DNA from: an uncultured Bacilli bacterium
GTDB taxonomy: Bacteria; Bacillota_I; Bacilli_A; RFN20; CAG-631
Direction of reading: 5' to 3'
DNA length: 64,000 bases
Assembly (NCBI GenBank): GCA_947627355.1
Contig: CANQVX010000001.1
Coordinates: forward strand, 174,509-238,508
Positions 1-9,981 of the stretch are shown here, piece after piece (the stretch's first letter is position 1; each line of letters opens with the position of its first letter). The position numbers and the translations under genes are program-made. The notes beneath the pieces were generated by a model, which worked only from the letters and a program-made list of their open reading frames with translations, was not told the DNA's origin and ran no database searches.

Positions 1-993
1 TTATTCGGATTAACGGCTGCTAAAAGTTGGGTACTATTAGCAAACTATTATGATAAATCAAATATCCGTAATTATTTAGCTTATACTATGGCAAACAAAA
101 TGGATTATCTAGATTTCCAACCTTCTGCTATCTTTGTTGAAGTTCGTTTCAATGGTGATTTTCTTGGTTTATATCTACTATCTGAACAAATGCAAAGTGG
201 TGAAGGTAGAGTTGATATCGAAGATGATATAGATACTGAAACAGGTATGCCAAGTTACTTCATTGAATTAAATTCAAGAGCTGATGATGAAGAAGAAGGA
301 CTAATTAGAGATGTTGAATATTTTGTAGATCAAAAACAAAGAGTTTTTGAATATAAATATCCAGAACCAAACGATGACAATACACTTGGTGAAGGTGTTA
401 ATGATTATATTGTAAATTATATGAATCAAACCGATGATGCAATATTTAGTTTAAATCCAGATGAATATGAAAAATATATCGATGTTAATTCATTTATTGA
501 CTACTACATCGTTGAAGAATTATTTAAGAATGTCGATGTGGCTGATACCAGCCAATATTACGTTAAATATGCTAATGGCAAATTAAAAATGGGCCCTGTA
601 TGGGATTTTGATATTTCTTTAGGTGTTATTGATTATCCAGAATATTGGAATACAGAATTACATGTACGTATGCGTGATTTTTGGTTTGGTACATTATTAT
701 CAGTTCCTAAATTCCTAGATCAAACCATGGAAAGATATACTGAAATTAGAAACACCATTATTGAAGGTGTTTTAGATGATTTTGTTGATATTATAGATAG
801 ATTAGATAAGGCTCAAAAAGCTAACCTTGAAAGATGGCCATTAGAATACAATACTAATCAACGATTGTTTATTGAAGAACATTATTATGACCAATATGAA
901 AGTTTTACAACTTTAGAAGCTCACTATGGTTATTTAGAAAGCCAATTACGTATTCAAATCGGAAGAATGGATAAAAACTATCTAATTAAATAA
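1..993 (+). CDS. CotH kinase family protein, 5'-truncated by window edge
   Basis: The reading frame is open from base 1, so the first in-frame ATG at 88 is internal and the N-terminus lies outside the window. The first residues (KSWVLLANYYDKSNIRNYLA) and the stretch GLYLLSEQMQ are typical of CotH-family proteins, and PVWDFDISLG carries the conserved aspartates of the kinase-like active site. CotH proteins are secreted or surface-associated atypical protein kinases; in Bacillus CotH phosphorylates coat proteins. The target here is unknown. The gene stops 11 nt before the addB-like gene on the same strand, so the two may be cotranscribed. The family call is confident and the function is not. 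Confidence 0.85.
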   Translation, partial: LFGLTAAKSWVLLANYYDKSNIRNYLAYTMANKMDYLDFQPSAIFVEVRFNGDFLGLYLLSEQMQSGEGRVDIEDDIDTETGMPSYFIELNSRADDEEEGLIRDVEYFVDQKQRVFEYKYPEPNDDNTLGEGVNDYIVNYMNQTDDAIFSLNPDEYEKYIDVNSFIDYYIVEELFKNVDVADTSQYYVKYANGKLKMGPVWDFDISLGVIDYPEYWNTELHVRMRDFWFGTLLSVPKFLDQTMERYTEIRNTIIEGVLDDFVDIIDRLDKAQKANLERWPLEYNTNQRLFIEEHYYDQYESFTTLEAHYGYLESQLRIQIGRMDKNYLIK

Positions 994-1004
994 GGCGTTA
1001 TTTT

Positions 1005-3395
1005 ATGGAAGAATGGATTAAGAATTTAACAAGCAATGATATTTTAATAGTTTCTAGTACAGAAAAAGAAACTCTTTTAGACCTGCTTGCCAAAGAAAAA
1101 TATTTACTTAAATTCAAATTATATACTTTTAATGATTTTAGAAATCTAATAAGTTATGAAAACAATCTAGAACTAGCCTTAGAACTTAAAAAGAAACTAA
1201 ACATTAGTCTAGACTTGGCTACTATCTATTTGAATAATCTTTATTACATTCAAGAAGATAAAGAATATGATAATAAAAGATTAAACGATTTAAAACAAAT
1301 TAAAATTGATTGGAAAGATAAACTAAATATATCTAGCCATCATTATAACTTTTTAAAAGATAAAAACATTCATGCTTATAACTTAGAAAACCTTAAAAAA
1401 GAAATAACAGTGTTATGTAATAGCATTAACAAAACATGTGATTTTATCGACAAAAACGAAATAAATAAAGATATAACAACACCAGTCTATCAATTTGAAT
1501 CATTAGATAAAGAAATAGATTATATAGCTTATAAAATTTCATCATTAATTGAACAAGGAATTTCGACAAATCAAATAAAAATATGTATTCCTAGTAATGA
1601 ATTCTATTTTACTTGTAATCGTATTTTTAACATGTATGGACTTCCTTTAGAAAACTTATTTAATCCTTTATTAAAGGATGTGCCATTCTTTAATAAGTTT
1701 TTAAAATTATTAAATGAATTTGATAACTTAGATACCATTCTTGAAAAACTAAATGAAGAATATAATCAAACAAAGAATATTTTGTTATATAAAGCATTAT
1801 ATGATGCTATCAATGCTTTACCATATAACGATGATATAAATGATTTAAGAATCTTAGCCGATTATTATTTTAAACATAATTCTTATTATGATAGTCCTAT
1901 TAAAAACGCTATCGAAGTTATTAATTATAATCAATTTGTCGATAGAAACGATTATATTTTCATAATGGGCCTTAACCAAGGAAATATTCCTCGTTCATTT
2001 AAAGATGAAGATTATCTATCAGATAAAGAAAAAGAAATATTAAACATTTCAACAAGTCTTGACAAAAACAAAGAAGATAAAGAAAACTTCATAAGCTTTA
2101 TTAAAAATCATGACAATGTCTTTTTATCATTCCATGAAAAAGCTAATAATCAAGCAACTTATCAATCATTTTTGATCAAAGAACTAAAACTAACAATTAA
2201 AACAATAGAAAAAGATTATTCTGTTTCTTATTGTAAACTTCAAGATGAACTTGATTTAGCTCGTTATTATGATATTGGAAGATTACATGGAGAAACTTAT
2301 ACAACTTTAAATAACAATTATAAAATTGATTACAATCAATATAACAATCAATTCAAAGTTGATTCAGATAACTTTAAAAAAGCTATTCAAGAATTAAATC
2401 CTAGATTAAGTTATAGTTCGCTTAGCACATTCTATGAATGTCCATTCCATTATTACTTAACATATATTTTACATGTAGATAGTGCAAAGCCTACATTCGT
2501 CATGGATGTTGGTAATTTATTCCACTATGTGTTATCTAAACAATATGAAAAAGATTTTGATTTTGAAAAAGAATATAACGATTATTTTACAAATGTTAAA
2601 CCAAAAGAATTACTTCCTAAAGAAAAGTTTTTCCTAGCTAAATTAAAACAAGAATTAATCGATTTAATGGATTACAATAATCGTATGCTTAGTCATACAA
2701 AACTAAAAGAAATACTATGTGAAAAGAATATAACTGTTCATAAAAACGATACAGTTCGTTTAAATTTAACCGGATTTCTCGACAAAATCATGGTTTATAA
2801 TGAAAATGATACAACCTATGTAGCAGTAATAGATTTCAAAACGGGTAATCCTGAATTTGATATCACTAAACTTGAATTTGGTCTTTCTATGCAACTTCCA
2901 GTTTATCTATATCTAATTCATAATTCAGATTTATTTAAAAATGTTGTAGTGCTAGGTTTATATCTTCAAAAGATAATAAACTCTAAACCTAAAGCTTATA
3001 GTGGTACAAGCAAAGAAGATAAAGATAAATCATTTAGACTACAAGGTTATTCATTAAAAAACCAAGAATTAATATCATTATTAGATGATAGTTATACAAG
3101 TTCTATTATGATAAGTGGTCTTAGAACTATAAAAGATGGCTCATTCCATTCAAATAGTAAAGTATTAGATCAAGCTAAAATGGATGAAACCCTTCAAAAA
3201 GTTGAAGAAAAACTATCTAAAGCCGCTAATCTTATCTTGAATGGTGAATTTTTAGTTCAACCTAAAACGATAAATAATATAAACGAAAGCTGTAACCACT
3301 GTGAACATGCTAATGTTTGTTATGTAAGAGCAAACAATATGGTTTATCGAAACACAAATGAATTTAATAAAAAAGGTGGTGATGATAATGGCTAA
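1005..3395 (+). CDS. addB: AddB-like ATP-dependent nuclease subunit
   Basis: This 796-aa protein is the probable B subunit of the AddAB helicase-nuclease, which resects double-strand breaks for RecA-dependent repair. The N-terminal part is a divergent helicase-like region. The C-terminal third holds a RecB-like nuclease: RLSYSSLSTFYECPFHYYL starts the domain, VIDFKTG carries catalytic Asp and Lys, and CNHCEHANVC near the end supplies three more cysteines of the iron-sulfur staple together with the Cys of ECPF. It is shorter than Bacillus AddB (about 1160 aa). Its stop codon lies inside the addA start region (8-nt overlap), which indicates translational coupling. Confidence 0.85.
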   Translation: MEEWIKNLTSNDILIVSSTEKETLLDLLAKEKYLLKFKLYTFNDFRNLISYENNLELALELKKKLNISLDLATIYLNNLYYIQEDKEYDNKRLNDLKQIKIDWKDKLNISSHHYNFLKDKNIHAYNLENLKKEITVLCNSINKTCDFIDKNEINKDITTPVYQFESLDKEIDYIAYKISSLIEQGISTNQIKICIPSNEFYFTCNRIFNMYGLPLENLFNPLLKDVPFFNKFLKLLNEFDNLDTILEKLNEEYNQTKNILLYKALYDAINALPYNDDINDLRILADYYFKHNSYYDSPIKNAIEVINYNQFVDRNDYIFIMGLNQGNIPRSFKDEDYLSDKEKEILNISTSLDKNKEDKENFISFIKNHDNVFLSFHEKANNQATYQSFLIKELKLTIKTIEKDYSVSYCKLQDELDLARYYDIGRLHGETYTTLNNNYKIDYNQYNNQFKVDSDNFKKAIQELNPRLSYSSLSTFYECPFHYYLTYILHVDSAKPTFVMDVGNLFHYVLSKQYEKDFDFEKEYNDYFTNVKPKELLPKEKFFLAKLKQELIDLMDYNNRMLSHTKLKEILCEKNITVHKNDTVRLNLTGFLDKIMVYNENDTTYVAVIDFKTGNPEFDITKLEFGLSMQLPVYLYLIHNSDLFKNVVVLGLYLQKIINSKPKAYSGTSKEDKDKSFRLQGYSLKNQELISLLDDSYTSSIMISGLRTIKDGSFHSNSKVLDQAKMDETLQKVEEKLSKAANLILNGEFLVQPKTINNINESCNHCEHANVCYVRANNMVYRNTNEFNKKGGDDNG

Positions 3396-6300
3396 TGTTA
3401 AATGGACTAACGAACAATTACAAGCAATTAACGAAGATAACAAAAGCATTATCGTCAGTGCTGGTGCTGGAAGTGGAAAAACTGCCGTTCTTACCGAAAG
3501 AATTATCAGAATTTTAAAATCTGGAGTTAAGGCTAATGAACTATTAGTTTTAACTTTTACTAATGCTGCAGCAGCTGAAATGAAAAACAGAGTTGTTGAA
3601 AAAATGCAAGACGATCCAATGCTTGAAAGTAGAATTTATGAAGTAGAAAATGCTTATATCACTACTTTTGATAGCTATGCTTTTTCAATTGTTAGACATT
3701 ATCATTATTTATTAGATTTATCTAAGAATGTTCAAATTATTGATTCATCGATCATAGTTTTAAAAGAAAAAGAAATATTAGATGATATTTTTAATGCTCT
3801 TTATGCTTCAAATGATGTAGATTTCCTTGAAATGATCGACAATTTTACTAACAAAGACGATGCATCATTAATAAAAGAAATACTAGATATGTATAATAAA
3901 AAAGTTATCTATCTTATCAATAAAGATGAAGTGTTAGATAACTATGACTTAATATACGGAAACCATGATAAGATTAAAAGTTATGTAGATACCTATTTAG
4001 ATTCAATCAATGAACAAATGCAAATCATCAAAGATAACTATGATGATCTTAGAAGTTATCTATTAAGATTAAAACAATCAAATACCATTAGTAATTATCT
4101 TAATATGGTTGATAATTTAGTTACTGCTAGTGATTATGATACTATTAAACAAATAATAACAAATCCAGCCGAAACTCCTAGAAATAAAACTGAAACTGGT
4201 AGTGAAACCATAGCAAAAGCAAACGTTTTAAAAGCAATCTCCACCTTAAAAGAATTATGTTATTATCCAAGTCTAAGTCATATCTATAAATCATTAGAAA
4301 ATTCATTAAAATATCAAAAAGTAATTGTTAGAATCCTAAAGGAATTAGATACTAGAATTCAAGAATATAAAAAACATAACGAAAGTTTTGAATTCGTTGA
4401 TATTGCTAACATGGCTTTAAAACTAGTAATAGACCATGAAGATATAAAAAATGAATTACAAAGTCAATATAAAGAAATCATGATTGATGAATATCAAGAT
4501 ACCAATGATTTACAAGATACATTTATTAGTTATATAGCTAATGATAATGTTTATGTTGTTGGCGATGTTAAACAATCCATCTATCGTTTTAGAAATGCTA
4601 ATCCTACTATCTTTGTTAGTAAATATGATAAATATGGAAACCCTAATTATGATAAAGGACTAAGGATTGATTTAAACAAAAACTTCCGGTCAAATCATGA
4701 AGTTATTGATATGGTTAATAAAATTTTTGATAAACTTATGATTCCATCTCTTGGAGGTGTTGATTATCAAAAAGAACATCAATTAGTTTTTGGACTAGAG
4801 GCTTATAATGATTATCATGTTGATAATTGTATTGAGTTAATCACTTATGAAAACGATGATAAACTATATAAAGATGTTGAAATAGAAATGTTTCATGTAG
4901 CATATGATATAAATAAAAAGATAGAAAATAAAGTACAAGTCTATGATCCTAAATTAAAGAAAACTAGAGATTGTAAATACGAAGATTTTGCTATCTTAGT
5001 AAGCAGTCTATATGAAAATAAAAAAGAAGCCAGTGATATTCAAAAATGTCTAGAATATTATAATATTCCAACCCTTATCTTGAAAAAAGATAATTTACTT
5101 GATTCAGATTTGTTTAGTGTCTTTTTAAATATCTTTAATTTAATTCATGAAGTTTATCATAATCAATTCACTAATTTATTTAAAAAGTCTTATTATGGTT
5201 TAGGACGTAGTTTTCTATTTAATTATTCTGATGAAGAATTATATTTCCAATTAAAAAATAATACTTATAAAGAAACTGAATTATATCAAAAGATTGATGA
5301 ACTAGTTAAAAAGGTTGATATCTTAAGTAATGATAACTTCATTTTAGAAGTTGTTAATGTTTTTGATTTCTATAATTCTATTATCACGGTTGGTAGAATC
5401 GATTCTAACATTGACTTTATCAATGCTTTCTATGATATGGCTAAAAACTTATCAAGCATTGATGTATCAATACTAGAACTAGGAAACTACCTACAATCAT
5501 TTAAAGATAATGGTGAAAAGATTGAAATAACATCTTCTGCTATGGCAAGTGATAAAGTTAAAATCATGACTATTCATAAATCAAAAGGTCTTGAATTCCC
5601 ATTCTGTTATTTTCTTCATAACCATTCAAATACCAATACAAGCGATATCCGGGCTAGATTTATCTTTGATAGCAAATATGGTGTGATTACTCCGTTCTAT
5701 GATGAAGGAATCGGTGAAACAATCACTAAATCATTTGTTAAAAAAGATTTCTATCTAGAAAACCTAGCCGAAAAAATAAGATTATTCTATGTTGCTTTAA
5801 CTAGATGTCGTGAACATATGATAATCCTATGTAAAGAAAATAAAAAACCAAAAGAAGAATTAGAAAATTGTAAGAGTTTCAATGATTTAATCTATTATGC
5901 CTTTGATTGTTTTGGTGGTGTTTGTAAAAATATTATTGTTGATGATTTAGAAATCCATCGTAAGTATTTAAACATCAAAGAAACTAAACTAGAAGAAAAA
6001 GACTTAACTAACACTATTAAACATCATGAAATAAACATCAAAAAAGAAACCTTACAAAAACAAGAAGCATCTAAAACAGTATTTGAAATATTAACTAGTG
6101 ACCGTAAAAAAATAATGCAAACTGGTACAAGATATCATGAATTATTTGAACTATGTGATTTTAAAAACTTTAATCCTTCAATTTATGATAATGAACAAAA
6201 GTTAAGACTTCAAAGCTTCTTAAATCAAGAAGTAGTTAAAAATATCAAAGACGCTACTATCTATAAAGAACTACCATTTATTTATCAAGAAGATGATTCT

Positions 6301-6504
6301 TTAATGCATGGTGTTATTGACCTTGCTTTAGAATATGATGACCATGTTGATATCATTGACTACAAACTAAAACACACAGCTGATGAAGCATATAAAAAAC
6401 AACTACTAGCTTATAAAAACTATATTGCTTCAGTTATTAATAAACCAATTAACACTTATTTGTATTCCATTATGGATAATCAAATGGTTAAAATTGATGT
6501 GTAA
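3388..6504 (+). CDS. addA: AddA helicase-nuclease subunit
   Basis: This 1038-aa UvrD/RecB-type helicase carries Walker A SAGAGSGKT (about residues 24-32), motif Ia LVLTFTNAAAAEMKNR, Walker B MIDEYQDTN, VVGDVKQSIYRFR, KIMTIHKSKGLEFP and LFYVALTRCREHM. A C-terminal nuclease follows (GTRYHELFE, GVIDLALE, IIDYKLK). I chose the ATG at 3388 because AGGTGGTGAT lies directly upstream; the frame opens ten codons earlier without a ribosome binding site. With AddB it would form the dsDNA-end processing motor of recombinational repair. Length and motif order are normal for AddA, although slightly short. Confidence 0.93.
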   Translation: MANVKWTNEQLQAINEDNKSIIVSAGAGSGKTAVLTERIIRILKSGVKANELLVLTFTNAAAAEMKNRVVEKMQDDPMLESRIYEVENAYITTFDSYAFSIVRHYHYLLDLSKNVQIIDSSIIVLKEKEILDDIFNALYASNDVDFLEMIDNFTNKDDASLIKEILDMYNKKVIYLINKDEVLDNYDLIYGNHDKIKSYVDTYLDSINEQMQIIKDNYDDLRSYLLRLKQSNTISNYLNMVDNLVTASDYDTIKQIITNPAETPRNKTETGSETIAKANVLKAISTLKELCYYPSLSHIYKSLENSLKYQKVIVRILKELDTRIQEYKKHNESFEFVDIANMALKLVIDHEDIKNELQSQYKEIMIDEYQDTNDLQDTFISYIANDNVYVVGDVKQSIYRFRNANPTIFVSKYDKYGNPNYDKGLRIDLNKNFRSNHEVIDMVNKIFDKLMIPSLGGVDYQKEHQLVFGLEAYNDYHVDNCIELITYENDDKLYKDVEIEMFHVAYDINKKIENKVQVYDPKLKKTRDCKYEDFAILVSSLYENKKEASDIQKCLEYYNIPTLILKKDNLLDSDLFSVFLNIFNLIHEVYHNQFTNLFKKSYYGLGRSFLFNYSDEELYFQLKNNTYKETELYQKIDELVKKVDILSNDNFILEVVNVFDFYNSIITVGRIDSNIDFINAFYDMAKNLSSIDVSILELGNYLQSFKDNGEKIEITSSAMASDKVKIMTIHKSKGLEFPFCYFLHNHSNTNTSDIRARFIFDSKYGVITPFYDEGIGETITKSFVKKDFYLENLAEKIRLFYVALTRCREHMIILCKENKKPKEELENCKSFNDLIYYAFDCFGGVCKNIIVDDLEIHRKYLNIKETKLEEKDLTNTIKHHEINIKKETLQKQEASKTVFEILTSDRKKIMQTGTRYHELFELCDFKNFNPSIYDNEQKLRLQSFLNQEVVKNIKDATIYKELPFIYQEDDSLMHGVIDLALEYDDHVDIIDYKLKHTADEAYKKQLLAYKNYIASVINKPINTYLYSIMDNQMVKIDV

Positions 6505-6528
6505 ATGAACTAGAAAGGACTTATTCAA

Positions 6529-7311
6529 ATGAAAAAGTACGATATTATAACTTTCAATGATCACGTTTATTGTATTAATAGTGAAGATTTATGTTCTATA
6601 TATGTTATCATAGGAACAAATAAAGCAATGGTAATTGATACTGGTATGCCAAGCAATGATAAAATAATGCCATTAATAAGAAAACTAACTGATAAAGAAC
6701 TAATAGTTTGTTTAACTCATGGACACTATGATCATATCGGTCATCTAAATGAATTTGATAAAGTTTATATGGGAATGGAAGACTTACCTAATTTTAATAA
6801 TCCAAAAAATAAACAATATGTAAATAAATTAATATCACTACATGATGAAATGATCTTTGACTTAGGTAATCTTAAAATAAAAGCTATTAAAACACCAGGT
6901 CATACACCTGGAAGTTATACTTTTATAGATTATGATGATAAATATTTATTCACTGGTGATGAATTTGGCTCAGGTTGTGGTGTTTGGATGCAAGTCTTTG
7001 ATGCTCTTCCTTTATCAAAATATATCGAATCTATCGACAATTTTATCAATTATTTGAAAAGCAATTATGATATAGATATCAATGATTGGACTTATTTAGG
7101 TGGCCATTATGGTCAAGAAAAAACTAGTAGATTTGGTTATAATCCACTAAACGCAGAAATGGTTTTAAACCTAAAAGAGTTATCTAGACTATTACTTTTA
7201 GATAAAGTTGAACTAATTCCATCAGATGCCATGAAATTTAATAATGAACAATCATATTATGTGTCATATAAAAATGCTGAAATGGTAATTCGTAAATCTA
7301 ATATAAAATAA
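6529..7311 (+). CDS. MBL-fold metallo-hydrolase
   Basis: This 260-aa protein has the metallo-beta-lactamase fold signature THGHYDHIGH (HxHxDH), a second histidine in TPGHTPGSYTF, the bridging aspartate in FTGDEFG and a final histidine in GGHYG. Members hydrolyse diverse thioesters, lactones or phosphodiesters, usually with two zinc ions; the substrate cannot be named from sequence. AAAGGACTTATTCAA supplies a ribosome binding site before the ATG. It follows addA by 24 nt on the same strand and is closed by a terminator, so it probably ends the addBA transcription unit. Confidence 0.85.
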   Translation: MKKYDIITFNDHVYCINSEDLCSIYVIIGTNKAMVIDTGMPSNDKIMPLIRKLTDKELIVCLTHGHYDHIGHLNEFDKVYMGMEDLPNFNNPKNKQYVNKLISLHDEMIFDLGNLKIKAIKTPGHTPGSYTFIDYDDKYLFTGDEFGSGCGVWMQVFDALPLSKYIESIDNFINYLKSNYDIDINDWTYLGGHYGQEKTSRFGYNPLNAEMVLNLKELSRLLLLDKVELIPSDAMKFNNEQSYYVSYKNAEMVIRKSNIK

Positions 7312-7326
7312 CGATTTGACCGATAA

Positions 7327-7353
7327 AAAAAGACTTAAAAAAGTCTTTTTTTA
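7327..7353. terminator. Bidirectional intrinsic terminator
   Basis: AAAAAGACTT and AAGTCTTTTT form a stem flanked by A and T runs, so it can end both the plus-strand MBL-hydrolase transcript and the converging minus-strand rluA-pgcA-ytqA transcript. Confidence 0.8.
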
Positions 7354-8286
7354 TTCAAACTTTTCGCCTTGAAAGGCATCCATTTCTTCCATCTTTTTAT
7401 CGATTTTATCAATGACTGTTAATTTCTTTAACACCCATTGAGGAGCTATTAGATTTTTAGCATCACTATCACCACCAAGACGATGGATGATAACATTGCC
7501 TTTTAAATGTTGTAATTGTAAGATAGCTATATCAATGAATTCTTCTTCACTTAGTAAATGAAACTTCTTTTTCTTATATTCATTTCCTAAGATAGTGTTT
7601 TCAAGAATATTTAACATATGAATTTTGATACCAAAAATAGGCAACTTATTTAGTCTTTTAATCGTATTTACCATCATTTTAGTATCTTCTCCTGGAAGAC
7701 CATCAATGATATGAACAATTATTTTAATATTAGCTTCATTTAACAATTTAACAGCATTTTCGAATTCATCATAGCTATAACAACGATTAATCTTTCTTGC
7801 GGTTTTTTCATAGATTGTTTGAAGTCCTAACTCTACCCAGAATTCTTCAAAATGAGTACTTAATTCTTTTAGATAATCAACGATTTCTTTGTTTATACAA
7901 TCAGGTCTAGTTGCAATTGACATCCCAACAACTTTTTCTTTACCTATAAATGGTTCAAATGTTTCTTTTAGTTTACTAACTGGTGCATAGGTATTAGTAA
8001 ATGCTTGAAAATAAACAATATAATAAGCATCATTCCATTTATTATGAAGTATTTCCATGACATCTTGGAATTGCTCCATTAATGGCCTTTGAGGATTACC
8101 AGCAAAATCACCAGATCCCTTAGCCGAACAAAAAGTACAACCACCAAGACCTTTAGTTCCATCTCTATTAGGACACGTAAAAGAAGCATTTAAGGGAACT
8201 TTAAATACTTTCTTGTTAAACTTTGATTTTAAATAATAATCTAATGAATGATACCTTTTATTGGTTTCATTATATTCATAAGCCAT
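7351..8286 (-). CDS. TIGR01212-family radical SAM protein (YtqA/YhcC-like)
   Basis: This 311-aa radical SAM protein has its cluster-binding cysteines in ASFTCPNRDGTKGLGGCTFC, a CX(n)CxxC pattern characteristic of the TIGR01212 group rather than the common CxxxCxxC. The downstream segment YYIVYFQAFTNTYAP and the motif VELGLQT also fit this family. Bacterial homologues are B. subtilis YtqA and E. coli YhcC; their substrate is not firmly established. The start ATG lies one base after the pgcA stop, and its ribosome binding site (AGGAAG) is inside the end of pgcA, so it is the last gene of a three-gene operon. Confidence 0.9.
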   Translation of the reverse strand: MAYEYNETNKRYHSLDYYLKSKFNKKVFKVPLNASFTCPNRDGTKGLGGCTFCSAKGSGDFAGNPQRPLMEQFQDVMEILHNKWNDAYYIVYFQAFTNTYAPVSKLKETFEPFIGKEKVVGMSIATRPDCINKEIVDYLKELSTHFEEFWVELGLQTIYEKTARKINRCYSYDEFENAVKLLNEANIKIIVHIIDGLPGEDTKMMVNTIKRLNKLPIFGIKIHMLNILENTILGNEYKKKKFHLLSEEEFIDIAILQLQHLKGNVIIHRLGGDSDAKNLIAPQWVLKKLTVIDKIDKKMEEMDAFQGEKFE

Positions 8287-8287
8287 T

Positions 8288-9979
8288 TTAAATACTTCCT
8301 AGAATTGTATCTTTTAATTTATCATGTCTAGCTTTTGCTTCATCATAAGTTTTACCACAAAAAGCAAAATAGAATTTGCATTTAGGTTCTGTTCCTGATG
8401 GTCTAATAGCAATAAAAGAGCCATCTAAGAAAACAAATCTTAAAACATTGCTTTGTTCAAAGTCTAATGTTTCTTTTCTAGAATCATTATATGTTCTTGT
8501 AAGTGTCAGATAATCTTCAACATATGATATCTTTTCATTAGCTAGTTCAAACATAGGTTTATTTCTAAGTCTATTCATGAATGCTTCCATTCTAAGTTTA
8601 CCTTCATTATCTTTAGTTTCATATGAATATTGTGATTCAATATGATAACCAAGTCTATCTTGAAGTTGTTTAAAGACATCTAATAAAGTAAGGCCTTGTT
8701 TTTTATAATAACTTGCCATTTCAACTATAACTAATACTGATTGAACACCATCTTTATCTCTAACATTTGGATTTAATAGATAACCATATGATTCTTCATA
8801 ACCCATAACAAATTCTGGACCATGATTTATAATAGCATTTTCAATTTCAGTGCCAATATATTTAAATCCTGTTAGGGTTTGTTTACAATAAACGTTATAA
8901 CTATTAGCCACTTTCATACCAAGTGGTGATGTAACTATTGTGTTATAAACAATGCTGTTGGGATTTAATTTATTTTGTTCTTTTTTAGTTTTTAAAATGT
9001 AATCCATTAGAATAGAACCCGTTTGATTACCAGTTAAATAAACTGGTTCTTTATTGCTATCTAGTAATACTACCCCTACTCTATCACAATCAGGATCAGT
9101 ACAAATAATAAGATTAGCATCATTGGCTTTAGCTACTTCTATTGCTTTGATATAGGCTCTAGCATCTTCAGGATTAGGTGAAAGAGTATTTTCAAAGGTA
9201 ATGCTAGGAAATGCTTGGCATTCAACAGGAATAACATTTACGTTATTTCTTTTTAACACTTCCATTACAGGAACATAACCTGTTCCGTGTTGAGGTGAAT
9301 AAACAACTTTGATATCAGATAAATCTAAATCTTTACGATACCTAGTTTGGATAACCATTTGATAATAAGCTTCATCAATGTTGTTATCTAAAGTGACGAT
9401 TAAATCAGGGTTTTCTTTAATATCTATAGCTAATTCATCTTCTATTTCATTAATCTTTGCTAATACCTTGTTTGATTCTTCTAGAATTAATTGACACCCT
9501 TCTTGATTATAAATCTTATAACCATTGTATTCTTTTGGATTGTGACTAGCTGTGACAACAATACCACCACTAGCATTTAAATATCTAACAGCAAATGATA
9601 ATTCAGGAGTTGGTCTTAGACTATCAAATAGATATGCTTTAATTCCTAGTGCTGATAAAGTTTTAGCAGCAACATTGCTAAATAAATCACTGTTTTTACG
9701 ATTATCATGAGCTATAACTACACCTCTAGTTTTAGCATCTTTATCATTTTCAAGTAGATACTTAGCAAAGCCAAAAGTTGCCTTTCTAACGACAAATTCA
9801 TTCATTCTATTAGTACCCATTGACATGATTCCACGCATGCCACCAGTACCAAATTCTAGATTCTTATTAAAAGCATCTTCAATTTCAGATTCAGACATTT
9901 TAGTTAATTCTAACTTATCTTCATTACTTAAAGCATTACTATTTAACCAATGATTGTAACGAGTCTTATAATCTAGCAT
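8288..9979 (-). CDS. pgcA: Phospho-sugar mutase (phosphoglucomutase/phosphomannomutase)
   Basis: This 563-aa alpha-D-phosphohexomutase should interconvert glucose-1-phosphate and glucose-6-phosphate, feeding UDP-glucose and cell-envelope glycan synthesis. The four family signatures are present: GTGGMRGIMS near the N-terminus, the phosphoserine loop TASHNPKEYNGYK, the metal-binding DPDCDRVG and the phosphate-binding RPSGTEPK near the end. Size and motifs match the Bacillus PgcA type. The ribosome binding site AAGGAGG overlaps the end of the upstream rluA-like gene, so the two are translationally linked. Confidence 0.93.
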   Translation of the reverse strand: MLDYKTRYNHWLNSNALSNEDKLELTKMSESEIEDAFNKNLEFGTGGMRGIMSMGTNRMNEFVVRKATFGFAKYLLENDKDAKTRGVVIAHDNRKNSDLFSNVAAKTLSALGIKAYLFDSLRPTPELSFAVRYLNASGGIVVTASHNPKEYNGYKIYNQEGCQLILEESNKVLAKINEIEDELAIDIKENPDLIVTLDNNIDEAYYQMVIQTRYRKDLDLSDIKVVYSPQHGTGYVPVMEVLKRNNVNVIPVECQAFPSITFENTLSPNPEDARAYIKAIEVAKANDANLIICTDPDCDRVGVVLLDSNKEPVYLTGNQTGSILMDYILKTKKEQNKLNPNSIVYNTIVTSPLGMKVANSYNVYCKQTLTGFKYIGTEIENAIINHGPEFVMGYEESYGYLLNPNVRDKDGVQSVLVIVEMASYYKKQGLTLLDVFKQLQDRLGYHIESQYSYETKDNEGKLRMEAFMNRLRNKPMFELANEKISYVEDYLTLTRTYNDSRKETLDFEQSNVLRFVFLDGSFIAIRPSGTEPKCKFYFAFCGKTYDEAKARHDKLKDTILGSI

Positions 9980-9981
9980 GT

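Noticed and set aside
3252..3449. 65-codon minus-strand ORF across the addB-addA junction
   Set aside because: It overlaps two well-supported genes and has no ribosome binding site or recognisable product.
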